Assembly (NCBI GenBank): GCA_003024175.1
Contig: MDYQ01000196.1
Location: 1-64,000 of the forward strand
Direction: 5' to 3'
Length of the DNA: 64,000 nucleotides
Origin: Planoprotostelium fungivorum
Lineage: Eukaryota > Evosea > Variosea > Cavosteliida > Cavosteliaceae
The notes under the pieces were generated by a model. The model made no database searches, had not been told where the DNA came from, and saw only the letters and a program-made list of their open reading frames with translations. Position 1 is the first letter of the stretch. Every line of letters begins with the position of its first letter. Of this stretch, positions 22,053 to 33,702 are shown one piece after another. The position numbers and the translations under genes are program-made.

Positions 22053-23940
22053 CTAAAGTTTATCGACCAAGTCCATCAGCACCGCATGAACCCGTTTATC
22101 TCTCTCCTCCTGTCCCGCTCAGTACATCCATCTACAACCCGCCATCCATCTCACCAGAGGATAATGCCCCGCACCCTCTATCTTGACGACTTTCCCGCCA
22201 AAATCTCTCGTCAGTCGATGTGGCAGCATCTGTATCTCATCAACCCCCTCGTCCTCTAAATATCGATCACCTCGTGCAGCTGATGAGTCGAATCAGACGA
22301 GATCGTGTCTTTCGTTCCACACGCCACAACTGCCCTTCGCATTCCAAACGGAGATTTCTCGCTCGAGAGGGTTTTGATGATCTGGAGTGTGTCATGATGA
22401 AATGTCGATGTGATGTCGATGTGATGTTGTTGTGATGTGATGTGATCTACCTCATCATCTAAATCAGCAATCCTGGCCTGCTGATGGAACCCGTCGCATC
22501 TCTTTGGTCCGATGACTCCCTCAAATAGCCTCCACGCGTACGCTTCCCTGTCGTACCGTCACTTCCCGCCGAAGATAAAACCCTAAACCCACCTCAACTT
22601 GTACATCCACCGGGGGAGATCCGTAGAGGATCGAGCGAGTTTGTATACACTCGTCCTCGCCGCAGATGGTTGGTGTCTATACGGCCAAGAGAATCCCAAA
22701 ATAGACCTGGCTGGTTGTAAATACGACAATCAGCTGTGACAAACATCTACCCTCTTCGAATAGAAGGTACCATGTAAAGTAAGACGATCCAATCTGGCGT
22801 GTGTGTGTACAGTACCCCTATCGGTGCGTCAATATGCTGTCGATGCTAAACCATAAAGCCACACCTGTGACCATGTACAAGAAGAGATGGAGGAGCTTTT
22901 GATTGAGTGTTATGTATGAATCAACCCTGGGAGCGAAGAAACTGCTGACGAAGAAAATGGCACCAACTTTTCCTCTCTTGATGTGAGGTAAGGCTAACTC
23001 GATCATGGTACTGAGTTAAAATTTCAGTGGAAATTCATGGATGATCGATCACCCTCCCCAGCCGTGAGCAACCACGACGCAGTCGTCCTCTACAACCTGC
23101 CAAAATGAATTTCGAATCAAGATATATTGAACGACATATCATACGGTGAAGTAGATCTCACGTTATTGATGAGAGTCTCAACGGTGTGAGCGTGAAGTTC
23201 CACGGAGATCTCATCAGGGTTCATCAGTCGATCGCTCATTCCAAATCCAATCATGTCTAATGCGACGACGTCGTGCCCTTCAGCCAGTATCCTAGGAATG
23301 ATATTTCTGTATGCATAAGACCAACTGAGGTTCTACACTCTCGCGTCAGCGTGTCCGTGATGATGTTGATGTGTGAATCACCCCGTGAAGCAACACGAAA
23401 GTCTTCTTCTTCTTTGCGGAGACTTCTGCTTCGATTCGATAATAAGCCGCTCGGGCGCCGCACACTCTGAGATAATGAGGTTCGTGCACCCAGCCCGGGC
23501 ATTCCCCTCTGACGGGCAGACGAGTCTCTAATCGTCTCCCTCTGATGATGTATTCTCCTGCATACTGCTGTGAAGCTCTCGTGGCTGTGATCTCGCGGTG
23601 TCTGTCGGCGCACGCTACCAATTTCCCTCTTCCGTTCCTGTGGATGATTTAGGGATGTGACGGATGATGGACTCACGAAGTGTAGAGGTATGGGAGATTG
23701 GATAACAGATCGAGAGAGCAGTCAAGCAGTTGACGGATGATATAGAATGGAAGGATGAGAGTGACGAGTAACAGGCGAATGAGCGTGGACGAAGAGATCA
23801 AATCGAAGATCTGTCTACGAGTGAGAAGATTCTCGTGCATATGATCTCACCGTAAAGAAGCTGAACTGCAATCCATCGATCAAGTACCATATCGTATCTC
23901 TCAATCTATGATTCCGTTTACTCCTGTAGAGGATGAACAT
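22053..23940 (-). CDS. Membrane-anchored alpha/beta-hydrolase-fold protein without nucleophile
   Basis: About ten exons. ATG 23940 (MFILYRSKRNHRLRDTIWYL) is followed by a hydrophobic span (STLIRLLLVTLILPFYIIRQ, about 23735-23810). Then comes a hydrolase fold like epoxide hydrolases and haloalkane dehalogenases: KTFVLLHG (about 23395), SYAYRNIIPRILAEGHDVVA, DMIGFGMSDR (about 23240-23330), the nucleophile elbow, a cap region (about 22820-23005) and EGAGHYPL with the expected catalytic His (about 22160-22200). The end is ERDKRVHAVLMDLVDKL. At the nucleophile elbow the sequence is VVVAHGWGG, where relatives have GHDWGG or GxSxG, so the nucleophile is Gly. Either the protein is a pseudoenzyme or the assembly has an error there. 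Substrate unknown. Confidence 0.78.
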
Positions 23941-24198
23941 GATCGCACGTGGAGACACGAAATCCCAAATGTGCGTTGTAGAGTCATACGGCGTGCCGTA
24001 GGGGGAAATTTCAGATTACGTGATGGCGTGATCGAAACGAAACGCGGAAATTGGGAGAAACAACAACCGCGTGTCGGAACGAACAACAGTTCATCCATCC
24101 TTCTTCTTATACAACACGAGGTGATCTTGTCATCCTGAAGCACACTCCTCTTCGTCTTGTCACTCTCATTGGCTCATTGTGCGGTAGATCGATTCGAG

Positions 24199-26972
24199 AT
24201 GGGATTTCTGAGCGCAGGAACAACCTTTGGTTGGAGCGAGAGTGAATCAGTCAGAGAGAAGGTCAAGCGACACGGCATCATTCAGTTTCTCAATTTTTAC
24301 AATGCCAGTAAGAACAGAGACGGCGACCCACTCAAGTGGGGAGACGAAGTGAATAATCGACATCTTCTTCGACCGTGGTCTGATCGATGTCATGCAGATC
24401 GAATACATTGTCCTCAATGTGGACCGACAGAACAAGAAGGTGAGCCCACCACTGATGTTCTAAAACCTAACCCGACTCAGGCTCTGTTGAGTCTCCGAGG
24501 CCAAGAGTTATTGGACAAATTGACCGAAGACGAGTTGAAGATGATCGAATACAAAAAATCAAAGAAGGACGATCCTTCCATCGACCACTCCAAGTGAGTC
24601 GACACACGAAGCAGCATGCACCGGCGATCTCACATATCACAGGAAAGTCGTTGCCAAGACATTATGGAGGCCAGAATATGGAGTCCACATGGTAGAAGGT
24701 ACACCCGGCAAGCCTTACGGCAAGAGAGGTCTCATCGATCTCCTCTCCATCCAGGCATCCATGAGAGAGAGGTATGCCATCTCACCCTCCAACTCTTCTC
24801 ACCCCTCCACAGACGCGAAACCGTCGAGAAATTATTGAAGCCAGACGAGATCATCGTCACCCTCACAAACTATCCTCTATTGGGCGCCCGCCAGCAAGGT
24901 CCCTTCACCTTCCCCCATCACGAGGTGAAACCTACATCTACAACCAGCCCACCCTCCTTCTCATCATTCTTTCAGGTCGGTGGCCCGGTAGCCAAGAGCA
25001 TTTTCACGCCCGATCAGCTTCTGAATCCTCATCAGAGGTTTCCCTCCTTAACGAGAAACATCAGAGAGAGGGCAGGAAGGAGAATCGAGATCTACGTTCC
25101 TCTCTTCAGAGACACCCACACGACCACGGAGCCTCTACCTCTGCCCCCCGCCGTCGGTGCGTTGTAGACGGAAGAAAAGACAATTGATGTCATTCAGACG
25201 AAAGAGAATCGCCGATTCCAGACGATGCGAAGAGAGCGAATTACATCTACATGGACTCTATGGCCTTCGGCATGGGCTGCTGCTGCCTTCAGGTGAGAGA
25301 GAGAGATGAAGAGAAGGTAACACGAAAAGACGACCTTTCAATGCGAGAACGTGAGGGAGGCCAGGTGGATGTACGATCAATTCGGTGTATTGTCTCCCAT
25401 CTTGGTGAGATCTTCGTGGTGCGTCTGTGGACTGACGCGGTGGACAGCTGGCGCTGACGGCTGCTACACCGATCGTTCGGGGATATCTGTCTGATAATGA
25501 CGTCAGATGGTCCATCATCGCGGGTGCCGTCGACGATCGTGACGCGGAAGAGAGGGGAATCCAGGTGAAATTTCGTCTTACGATGTCTTTTGTGACGTCT
25601 CACTTTTATGTCTCATCTACAATCAGCCCCTGGAAAAGAGGAAGAAAGTTCTTCCGAAATCGAGATACGAGTCGATTTCTCTCTTCATCGATGAGAATGT
25701 CAAATCAAAATACAACGATTTGAACGCACCCATCAACGATGAGGCATACGCACAGCTGAAGGAGGGAGGCATCGACGATGTGTTGTCTACTCACATCGCT
25801 CATCTCTTCACGAGAGATCCACTGGTCATCTATCGTGATCGCGTCGACATCGATGATTTGCACGAGGGTGATCACTTTGAGGTAAGATATCATACGATCC
25901 TTCTCAAGACGTCATCATGATGAACATGATGTCTTTGATCCTCATGGTCATCGTGATGATGATCGTGATCATCGCCGTGACATGCTAGAGATTTCGATTG
26001 AAATTTCGACAGAATATCAACTCGACCAACTGGCAGACCGTCCGCTTCAAGATCCCCCCCGCCGACGGATCTATCGGTACGTACGATATTACGTACGATA
26101 TCACATGCGACATCATATGCGACATACCTCCTCTCACCCAGACTGACTGTGACAGGCTGGAGGGTTGAATTCAGACCGATGGAAGTACAATTCACCGACT
26201 TTGAAAACGCAGCCTACGTCGCGTGGACCATTTTGACCTACGAGGCCATCAAGACGTTCGATCTCGAATTTTACGTTCCAATGTCTAAGGTAAATGGAAT
26301 ATTCCTCGTGTCTCGTTGTAGATGTTCGACCCTCGTGGGATGATATAGAGTGAAAGTGAAGTTGACATGAATCAGGTAGATGAGAACATGATCACGGCTC
26401 ACCGTCGTGGAGCTTCCAGGAATCTCAAATTTTACTTCAGGAAGAACATCGAGAGGGGTGAGAGAATAAATGGGAATGAAATTGTTTTATTCACAATTCT
26501 TAGGACGGACGATTGAGACGGAGAAAAGTGAAGACGAATACGAACTGATGACCATGAACGAGATTTTCCACGGAAAAGGGTCGTTTCCCGGGACTCAGTC
26601 TTACCTCTACAAGGTAAACACTTTTTATTCCATTAATTTCTGATTGGCGAATTGTAGATGATAGAACGGCTGAGTGTAGACGGAGAATCGAAGAGACAGA
26701 TTAAAGACTATATCGACTTTGTTGGAAAGAGGGCCAGTGGGGAGCTGATGAACAATTCAGAATACGTCAGAAACCTCGTCTTGAACCACCCTCAGTACAA
26801 ACACGACTCCATCATCAACCACGACATCAACTACGACATCATCGAGGCCGTCCACCGAATCGAAAAGTGAGTCGAGAGAATTGAAAGAAATTTGACGGAA
26901 CACAGTGGGACGCTGGTACCGAAGGAGATGCTGGGGGATTACGTGCAGGCGAAGCCCAACGGAACACATTAA
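24199..26972 (+). CDS. GCLC: Glutamate-cysteine ligase catalytic subunit
   Basis: First, rate-limiting enzyme of glutathione synthesis: ATP-dependent joining of glutamate and cysteine in the cytosol. About 640 residues in about ten exons, the normal eukaryotic length. ATG 24199 gives [15 protein letters not shown], matching the conserved MGLL...W start. Then [21 protein letters not shown] joined to IEYIVLNVD across an intron (about 24350-24400), [19 protein letters not shown] (about 24666-24720), NYPLLG (about 24870), [20 protein letters not shown] (about 25240-25330), [79 protein letters not shown] (about 26158-26215) and YVPMSKVDENM. These are hallmark blocks of the animal/fungal GCL family. 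The reading frame is intact and the C-terminus ends KPNGTH. Feedback control by glutathione is known for the family, not shown here. Confidence 0.95.
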
Positions 26973-27474
26973 ATTGATATTCTAATGGATTTATTGTCTT
27001 ATCATCGTCTTGTCATGGATAAAGATTCCTTATGTTAAACCATCAGAAACATGAGAAAACTCGCGGAAATAAGTTGAAGATGTTTCGATATCTTTGTTTG
27101 TTCTCATCACAATTACATTGGAGGGTAGACCACCCCCTTCTCCCTCGTCATCCAGGCTCACCCTCGAAAGAGATCCTTCCTCGCATCGACCAGACGCAGC
27201 GAAAAACAAGTCGAAAGCTGAACGTCAGACATCCTCTATCGTTTTTAGGGTCGTATTTCTACTTTATTTGTTCGCCTTACGCAAAGGGAACGGCTTTTCT
27301 GAAACAGAACACAAGCCGAGAGAGCAGCAGCAGCACATCACTCACACGAACGCCTTCCGCTCACCACGTCCATAGGATATATTCATTGTCAGAACGAAAC
27401 TGACGATAGACCCGATCATAAAGAACATTGGACTTCATCACCTCACGGCCGCACATTAAGAGAAGCGAAATACG
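26973..27474. other. Intergenic region
   Basis: About 500 bp between GCLC and the TBC gene, both on the plus strand. Short open frames (27032-27403) have mixed composition without splice signals or motifs. It presumably holds the GCLC 3' end and the TBC promoter. No RNA gene seen. Confidence 0.5.
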
Positions 27475-28818
27475 ATGGACATACTGAGTGGAGTCTTCAG
27501 CAGAGTGCGTTCCATCAGTAATCCTGCACCGGCACCACCGAGAGGACCTAATGTGGCAGCCAACTTCGATTCACGCACCACTTCCCTCGCAAGGAAGCCA
27601 TCGGACACCTCCATTCCGGAACCTCCAAAGATCCAGATTCAACCAACAGCAGATACACAACAAGACATCGTCAAACTGTCTGTCTTAAAGAGCATGGCTT
27701 TCTCACCGTGTATCACATTACAAGCGAAAGAACACGTGCAGGTATCACTGCAACATCTGGTATGTAGTTTGAATGACATTCTACGAGCCATCGTCTAACG
27801 GAATTCTGCAGGATAACCTCAAGTGTGGCACATTGACAATAAGGGGTCGAGTATGGTTGCTTCGCATGAGAGCAGGGAGGGATCAGATGCAACAGAGAAG
27901 AGACACACAATGTTATCAGAGACTGAAGAAAGCTCAAGTTTCACCCATCCATCTCGACCAAATACAGAAGGATCTCGACAGAACGTACCCACAATGTGAA
28001 TCTTCCTCTTTCTCAACTTCATCTCTAATGCACAGCAGACGCCATCTTCCACGAGGCAACATTCCAAAAGGCTATGTCAGATGTCCTCCACGCTATCGCA
28101 GCTTATCGACCTGAAGTTGGGTACTGCCAAGGTGATCGACATGTTCATCTCCTTATGTCTTAACATCTCAGGCATGGGATACATCGTTGGCTTCTTAAAC
28201 ACTCTTATGACAGAAGAGGATACCTTCTGGTTTGTAATACAGATGATGGACAAGCTTGGCATGTCAAACTACTGGTCACCCTCTCTAACGGCCCTTCCAA
28301 AGTCCTTCTTTCTCATCGAGAAGCTCATCGACACTCATCTTCCTCGACTAGGAAGACATTTTGTGAGTTTCCATCTCGATCTCCATCACTCAATCAAGGA
28401 CAGAAGGAAACCGGAATGTGTCCATCCATGTATGCCACACCTTGGATTATGACTCTCTTCCTCTATAACTACTCCATACCCTTCGTGACACGCCTCTGGG
28501 ATCTCATCTTATACGAAGGCCTCTATTACGTCTACGTCATCGCTCTGTCCATCTTGACCGCACATGAAGAGGACATGTTGACCATGCAGATGGAAGATCT
28601 CATGAGCCTCCTTCAACCCTCTTCGAGGAGAGGAGAAAAAGAACAAGACGTAGAGGAGGTAACTGCGATGATGATGATGCATCTGAAAACTTCTATAGGT
28701 TCTCAGGAGAGCCAACCGCATGAAGTTTTCTGTCCATGCTTCTCTGGTTAAATTCGAGGACCAATGGCTGCAGCAACAGCTGACGAAGGAGGGAATGTCG
28801 ATGCACGCCACGATATAG
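27475..28818 (+). CDS. TBC-domain Rab GTPase-activating protein
   Basis: Rab-GAP acting in membrane traffic. ATG 27475 (MDILSGVFSRVRSISNPAPA) begins a Ser/Pro-rich N-terminus of about 100 residues. The TBC domain follows: KCGTLTIRGRVWLLRMRAG (about 27818-27880); the arginine finger in IQKDLDRTYP (about 27960-27990), matching IxxDxxRT; the glutamine finger in YRPEVGYCQGMGYIVGFL, split by an intron between YCQG and MGY (about 28128-28171); then EEDTFWFVIQMM, FLIEKLIDTHLP, PWIMTLFLYNYSIPFVTRLWD and a C-terminal helical tail. Both catalytic fingers are intact, so it should be active. The target Rab cannot be read. Stop TAG 28816-28818. Confidence 0.88.
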
Positions 28819-29024
28819 AGGTCATCGACCATTGTAGAAACGAAGAGAGGATCTCGTCTGTAGAGTGTAACAACATTGGCGGAAGAATACATCGATGTCA
28901 TCAGACCTCTTATGATTCCATTCCATCGAGCCTCCCCTTATTTTGACTTTCTTTGTAGATGCAGTTGTCAACTGCATGCTGTTACCATCTATACATGTGA
29001 GTCAATGGCTCCGAATAGACAACT

Positions 29025-29098
29025 GGTTTCGTGGTGTAGTTGGTTATCACATATGCCTAACACGCATAGGGTCCCCGGTTCGATCCCGGGCGAAACCA
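29025..29098 (+). tRNA. tRNA-Val(AAC): tRNA-Val (AAC), copy 1
   Basis: Complete 74-nt cloverleaf with a 7-bp acceptor stem (GGTTTCG/CGAAACC), discriminator A, anticodon stem TATGC/GCATA around CTAACAC (anticodon AAC) and a T arm CCCGG-TTCGATC-CCGGG. No intron, no encoded CCA. A short T-rich stretch (TTTCTTTTT) follows as a Pol III terminator. The body is identical to copies 2 and 3, but the flanks are not shared beyond a GACAACT leader. Confidence 0.96.
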
Positions 29099-29194
29099 TT
29101 TCTTTTTGCATTTTACATGTTTTTTCAGCTTAGTGATGGCGGGAAGTTCAAAAGACGGATGATTCCCGCCTTCGTTCATTTTTGACTCTTCGTG

Positions 29195-29583
29195 TCAACC
29201 ATCAAGATGTTCTGGCTTCAGATCGACATCGAGCACAGCAATGGGACGAAGCAGCGTATAGAGGGTACGTGGTTCGTCCCCAAATGAGAACGCATCGGGA
29301 CAGACTCTGATATCAGATAGGTCATCCCGAAGACCTGGCTGCTTGCCCACGAGCGAAACCATCTGTAGATGAAGAGGGTCATCCAAAGGAAGATGCAGTC
29401 CAAAACATTCCAAACGAATGTGGATGGTGGTTCGTGTGAGATCCTGCGTTAATAATATCACAATCGCTCACCCTCGTAGACTGAGGAGAGACGAGGAATT
29501 ATCTCGTCCATTAGAGGTCGTAGGACTGACTGAGAAATCATCTCATTCGTCCAGAAGGTTCCCATCAGAGGGCACAGTGACAT
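29195..29583 (-). CDS. Small hypothetical protein
   Basis: Two exons. ATG 29583 (MSLCPLMGTFWTNEMISQSV) with RPLMDEIIPRLSSVYE, then a short intron (about 29451-29479) and DLTRTTIHIRLECFGLHLP, HLQMVSLVGKQPGLRDDL, PDAFSFGDEPRTLYTLLRP, ending DLKPEHLDG; about 120 residues. No signal peptide or membrane span. The splice preserves frame and composition is protein-like, but no family is recognised. Its start is 51 bp from the start of the divergent plus-strand gene at 29635, so a shared promoter is likely. Confidence 0.5.
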
Positions 29584-29634
29584 TGCGACTCACTCACAAC
29601 GAGAAGGCGCAACTACAAACCCTGTCACCGTCCA

Positions 29635-30095
29635 ATGATGTGTGTCCACCTTGACGAAAACATGCAGACCACTGATACGTCCACTCAGACCAAAGCTGAT
29701 TCACCATTCAAAGCTGCAAAAGTGGCCAGAGGTAAAGGTCGCAAACTAAAGGGAGAAAAGTTCACAGAAAATTCCACCCCGTGCTTCGAGGTAACCCTTT
29801 CGTTCGTCACGAAAATGACTCGTTGTAGATTGGGCCCGTACAGTTTCAAATCGATCAAAAATCATATTTAAAATCCGGGGTCGGTGTGTACCACCTCGAG
29901 AAGCGAGTCCAAGAGGCAGAGGGCAGAGAGAAGGCGGGAGATTCAAATTTCAAACTCTTCTCATTCGACGCAGATCGACGACCGCATCCTATTTCGCATT
30001 CACAACCATCAGCTCGTCTGTGTCAGACTCTTTGTACCTCTCCGCATGCTACCCAGTCAGGTGAAATTTCTTTCGATTTTCACGGAAGATTCTGA
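29635..30095 (+). CDS. Small hypothetical protein
   Basis: ATG 29635 (or the internal ATG at 29662) gives MQTTDTSTQTKADSPFKAAK, with a basic KVARGKGRKLKGEK segment. A 39-nt intron ends TTGTAG (about 29790-29829). The second exon reads IGPVQFQIDQKSYLKSGVGV, YHLEKRVQEAEGREKAGDSN, FKLFSFDAD and a Ser/Pro/His-rich end to TGA 30093-30095; about 140 residues. Unknown family; probably soluble and basic. Divergent with the gene at 29195-29583. Confidence 0.5.
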
Positions 30096-30128
30096 GAATC
30101 GTAGTGGGTCACTGATGAGAGGACCGAG

Positions 30129-31443
30129 ATGGCTGAAGAAGAGAGACATCGACGCATGATGATGACGATGAAGAAGGTGATCCATCCGAGAGGTATGTCG
30201 GTAGAGGAGTTGAAGAGAGAGCTGTCAGAGAGAGGTGACGTGATGATGTCGATGATGTATGCCGACTCGATCAGATCTATCCACGAAGGGGAAGAAAGAA
30301 GAGCTCGTCAATCGATTGGAAGCCGCTCTGAATCGTGAGTCCATGCGTCACACAACATCACCTCATCGCGATGCATCATCATCCATCTGATCGAACGACA
30401 GCTCATCTCTTCGATGATCCATCTGAACCTCCGAAAAAGTCCACAAAGACCACAACGAAGCGAACGAACGTCAAACGAAAGAGAGCAGAAGAACCCCAAT
30501 CTGAATGTGAAGAGATGGAGGGAGAAAAGGAAGAAGAGGAGGAAGAGAGAGAAGAGAGAGAAGAGAAGAAGAGTGAAAAGAAGAGAAAGAGTGTCGTTCA
30601 GACATTCGAAGAGTGGAGGAAGAAGAACGACCAAATCGAGTCCGGAAAATTCGTCGAAGAGTCTGAGGAATCTTCCGAGGAAGATTCGGAGGAAAAGGTC
30701 GGCGAAGATTCTGAAAAGTCTCCGCCAAGGGTGAGGTTTCCGTTTTGGCGGGAACGCGCGGCTGAGTCGTACAGGTCGTCACGTCCACCCCCGCCACACA
30801 GTCTGTTCCCGCCAACCCTCGTGCTGCCATCTACGATTGTCTGAGAGCCGAGGACTCCATCAAGAGAAAGAATGACATCAGAATGGCTGCATCTGTCCTC
30901 ACTTCCCCTTTCATCCATCGGTCCACCCCCTCTGCCAACACATCACCCATCAGCAGTGAGTGTGTCGACGAGATCGAGATGTCGACATCAGCCAGACTCT
31001 CTGTCGCATTTGGATGCGACGCAGCTGCTCAAATTGATCGACCAGATCGTGGAGGAGAGACCTGGTTTAAGAAGTGACATCCTCTGCAAAGCGGCCGCGA
31101 TCAACAGGGGTGAGCGTTCTATTCGAGATGACAATGTCTCACGATGTCTAGCCCCATCGAGTGAGGTGAAGGTGCAGGAGCCGAACGGAAGACAGAGAGT
31201 GGAGGAGACGTACAGTACGCCTCTGAAGCCGGTGAACCTCAACGCACTCAACGCGGCGAGGTCGATTCAACGGACAGAAGAACGCGCCACTCCGATGAGG
31301 TCCAAGATGGTAGATCAATCAGTGGTGAGAGATCATGTGGATGATGATTCTGGTGCTGATGATTGTAGGTAACACCGATGAAGAGCTTTGAGAAGAAGAA
31401 GATGTTTGTCATTCCTACACTCAAGAGTCAGACACAGGCGTAA
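30129..31443 (+). CDS. SAP-domain nuclear protein with acidic coiled region
   Basis: ATG 30129 gives MAEEERHRRMMMTMKKVIHP, then a SAP motif (MSVEELKRELSERDLSTKGK then KEELVNRLEAALN) spread over two exons with an intron at about 30235-30285. SAP domains bind AT-rich DNA and occur in chromatin and RNA-processing factors. Next, a Lys/Glu-rich region (KSTKTTTKRTNVKRKR, then long Glu/Arg runs, about 30430-30720) predicted to be coiled, with FEEWRKKNDQIESG. The C-terminal exons give AIYDCLRAEDSIKRKND, a helical segment HLDATQLLKLIDQIVEERPG (about 31000-31070), and TPLKPVNLNALNAARSIQRT, ending TLKSQTQA before TAA 31441-31443. Nuclear localisation is likely from the many basic clusters. Specific role unknown. 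Confidence 0.72.
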
Positions 31444-31577
31444 TCGAGAAATAAAAGGAACGCACCTGATGCAAGAGATCGATGTCTCATGCGATGGATT
31501 TTTCTTAGTGCGATGGCCGTGGGGAAGATGCTCAAAGAGGTGAAATAAGAGAAGGTCTACGTCTCACAATTGATCGT

Positions 31578-31700
31578 TTATTCATTAGCCCAAGGAAGAT
31601 GAGAGTTCATGCTGATCCAATCGAGAGCTTCGTAGAGGCCTTCGCCGGTGTTGGCGCAGGTGCTCTGGATGTACCACAGAGTACCATTCCTACCCGAAGA
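31578..31700 (-). pseudogene. Orphan C-terminal fragment of an ARF-type GTPase
   Basis: The minus strand encodes [20 protein letters not shown] then [16 protein letters not shown] before TAA. This matches the ARF C-terminal end (WYIQ.TCA..G.GLYE.LDWL). The G-domain motifs that should precede it (GLDAAGKTT, DVGGQ, NKQD) are absent upstream, where the start of the divergent methyltransferase gene lies only about 100 bp away. So only the last exon or so remains: a truncated duplicate or relic. The stop codon sits inside AATAAA, as in intact genes here. Confidence 0.6.
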
Positions 31701-31796
31701 GCGAATCCGGCCACCACGATATTCATCAGGATATGGAATGGTTGTTGAAGCAAATATAATACGAAACACTTTACACGTTGGCAACACAATCACATC

Positions 31797-32627
31797 ATGG
31801 AGGAAGAGCGACAAAAAGGTTGGTCAGTACCTGGCAGTTGGGACCGTAACAAGGCTCCCATCTCTCAAGCACTCTCTCCGTATTTGATATCGTCTTCGCG
31901 TGTCCTCGAAGTCGCATCGGGACTCGGCATACACGCCAGTCACCTCGCTTTAGAACATCCTCACCTACAATTCCAACCGACTGAACTCGATCCCCAACTC
32001 ATTCATTACATCAACGATACGGCGGCCGATCACAGACAGAATCATTCCGTATGTCTGAGAGATCACGTCACACGATTGAACGACGTAGGGATCTCTCACT
32101 AATCTGTCGACTGCCATTCCATTCGATGTGACCCGCTCCTCTGATTGGGATACTCTCTCGAGTTTGAATGGACCGTTCGATCTCGTGATGACCAATAATC
32201 TTCTTCATATCAGCCCTTGGACGGTAACACAAAAGTAACATCATCATCTCCCAGTCCCATTATCTGACACGATACAGACTCTTCGAAGGTGTTGGAAGTC
32301 GGACCGATCTGTTCTCTGGGGCAGTGAAGGTCGCCATCTATGGACCTTTTCGACGTAACAATGTCTTCTCTGGACCAAACGATGAACGTTTCGATGCATC
32401 TCTAAGAGTGAGGACATCACACGATCGTCATTCGAATCATCATCATGCATTATCCTGCCGTGATCGTGAAACAGGAGAGAGACGTAGCTTGGGGAATCAG
32501 AGATTTAGAGGCAGTGGAACGAGTGGCCATAGACAATGGATTCGAATTGAAAGAGGCCCTGCAGATGCCAGCGAACAACTGGGAGCTCATCTTCGTTCGC
32601 TCGAATTCAACTAGAAAATGCATTTGA
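31797..32627 (+). CDS. METTL26: METTL26/DUF938-family class I methyltransferase
   Basis: SAM-dependent methyltransferase-fold protein of the UPF0585 family. ATG 31797 gives [20 protein letters not shown], then [20 protein letters not shown] with [10 protein letters not shown] (SAM-binding motif I, about 31890-31950) and QPTELDP (acidic motif II). After an intron: [18 protein letters not shown] (about 32170-32220), then [51 protein letters not shown] and [12 protein letters not shown]. The YGPF, RFDASLR, WGIRD and MPANN blocks are diagnostic of the family. About 220 residues, a typical length. The substrate is unknown for the family. Starts about 100 bp from the ARF relic. Confidence 0.85.
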
Positions 32628-32732
32628 GTACAAGTTGTTCTTTTCGTTGTCTTTGGATCAGATGAGATGACAATCATCCAACTCCAACGATGATGATGAA
32701 CAAGAGGAGACCAGTTATCTACAACTTTTATT

Positions 32733-33702
32733 CTACACGCTTATCGGTGAAATAACTCTGGGTCGTCGGGCCGAGGGCACCATCAGGGGATCATCTTCCA
32801 TCAGATCTTGAATGTCCATTCTTCTCTTCGGTGGCTCATGATCGATTCTCTTCTTCTTCTTGTCTTGTTCTGCGTCTTTCTGCAATGACTTGATCAGAAA
32901 CCGTGGATTGTCATCATGGTGCTCACCGTGGTGGTCCTCTTCTTTGCTGGTAGTTTCAACCTCTTAACTTCTCTGATGTCGGTGTCAGAGCTGAGCAGCA
33001 GCCGCTTGTACTTTCTCGGTACTTCTTGTAATCGGATGATGTCATTTCGAATGGCCTGCAGATCGGGAGAGGAATGTGGCACAAAGTGTTGTGCCTCCTG
33101 CCTCAGTACAGTGACGGGGTTCCTCTTCTTTTGTTCCTGAGTGACGTGAGTCATGTGGACAATGATGGAAATGGAATCACTTGTGGTGGTGGTGATCTGC
33201 TGTCGATTGGATGAGAAGAAGAAGGCTGTTGGAGGTTGTCTGGATTCTCTGAGAAGAGTGGGGAGCGTGCTGACACGGATGGAGATATGGTACGTGGTGA
33301 TCTCCTGGGTGAAGATTGGGCCATTTTCTGAAGGAACCGTTAGACGTTGTGCGGATGTGAATAATCACCTCTGGCGATGCGGGTTGTGAGACGATATCAG
33401 CTAATATGGCACGATAATTGTAATCCTGAACACCATCAGATAGGTCCCAACAGGGGGGTTGAGTAAATCTGCTCACCAGGAGTGATTGTTCTTGTTCTTT
33501 CGAATTTTCCTGCGTAAGTTAGATCTTGTGGTTCAAACATCATGAAGATAGGGAAAGGTATGGGTGTCTAAAAGGACCTCACATCATCAGGGATGGGCCT
33601 AATCTTGGGTATTCTTTGGGGTACACTTCCTCCATGTTGAATCACCGGCTTGAACTTTGTAATCACCGTAGGAAGTCTGCAACCCTTGAATATCTCCTCC
33701 AT
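32733..33702 (-). CDS. Basic hypothetical protein, probably nuclear
   Basis: Six exons in consistent phase. ATG 33702 gives MEEIFKGCRLPTVITKFKPV, then HGGSVPQRIPKIRPIPDD, ENSKEQEQSLLDYNYRAILA, a Ser/Pro/Arg-rich part (MAQSSPRRSPRTISPSVSAR), EQKKRNPVTVLRQEAQHF, LQAIRNDIIRLQEVPRKYKR, LLLSSDTDIREVKRLKLPAK, DKKKKRIDHEPPKRRMDIQD and a C-terminus RRPRVISPISV. Several basic clusters fit nuclear localisation signals. No family recognised. The TAG stop is followed at once by AATAAA. Confidence 0.6.

Noticed and set aside
23041-23090. Serine-type GxSxG elbow in the hydrolase
   Set aside because: The only elbow-like sequence in frame is AHGWGG; no Ser or Asp at the central position was found in the neighbouring frames.
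30308-30634. Minus-strand hydrophobic open frame resembling a membrane protein
   Set aside because: It is the antisense of the Glu/Lys-rich coiled part of the SAP protein; the apparent membrane spans are complement artefacts.
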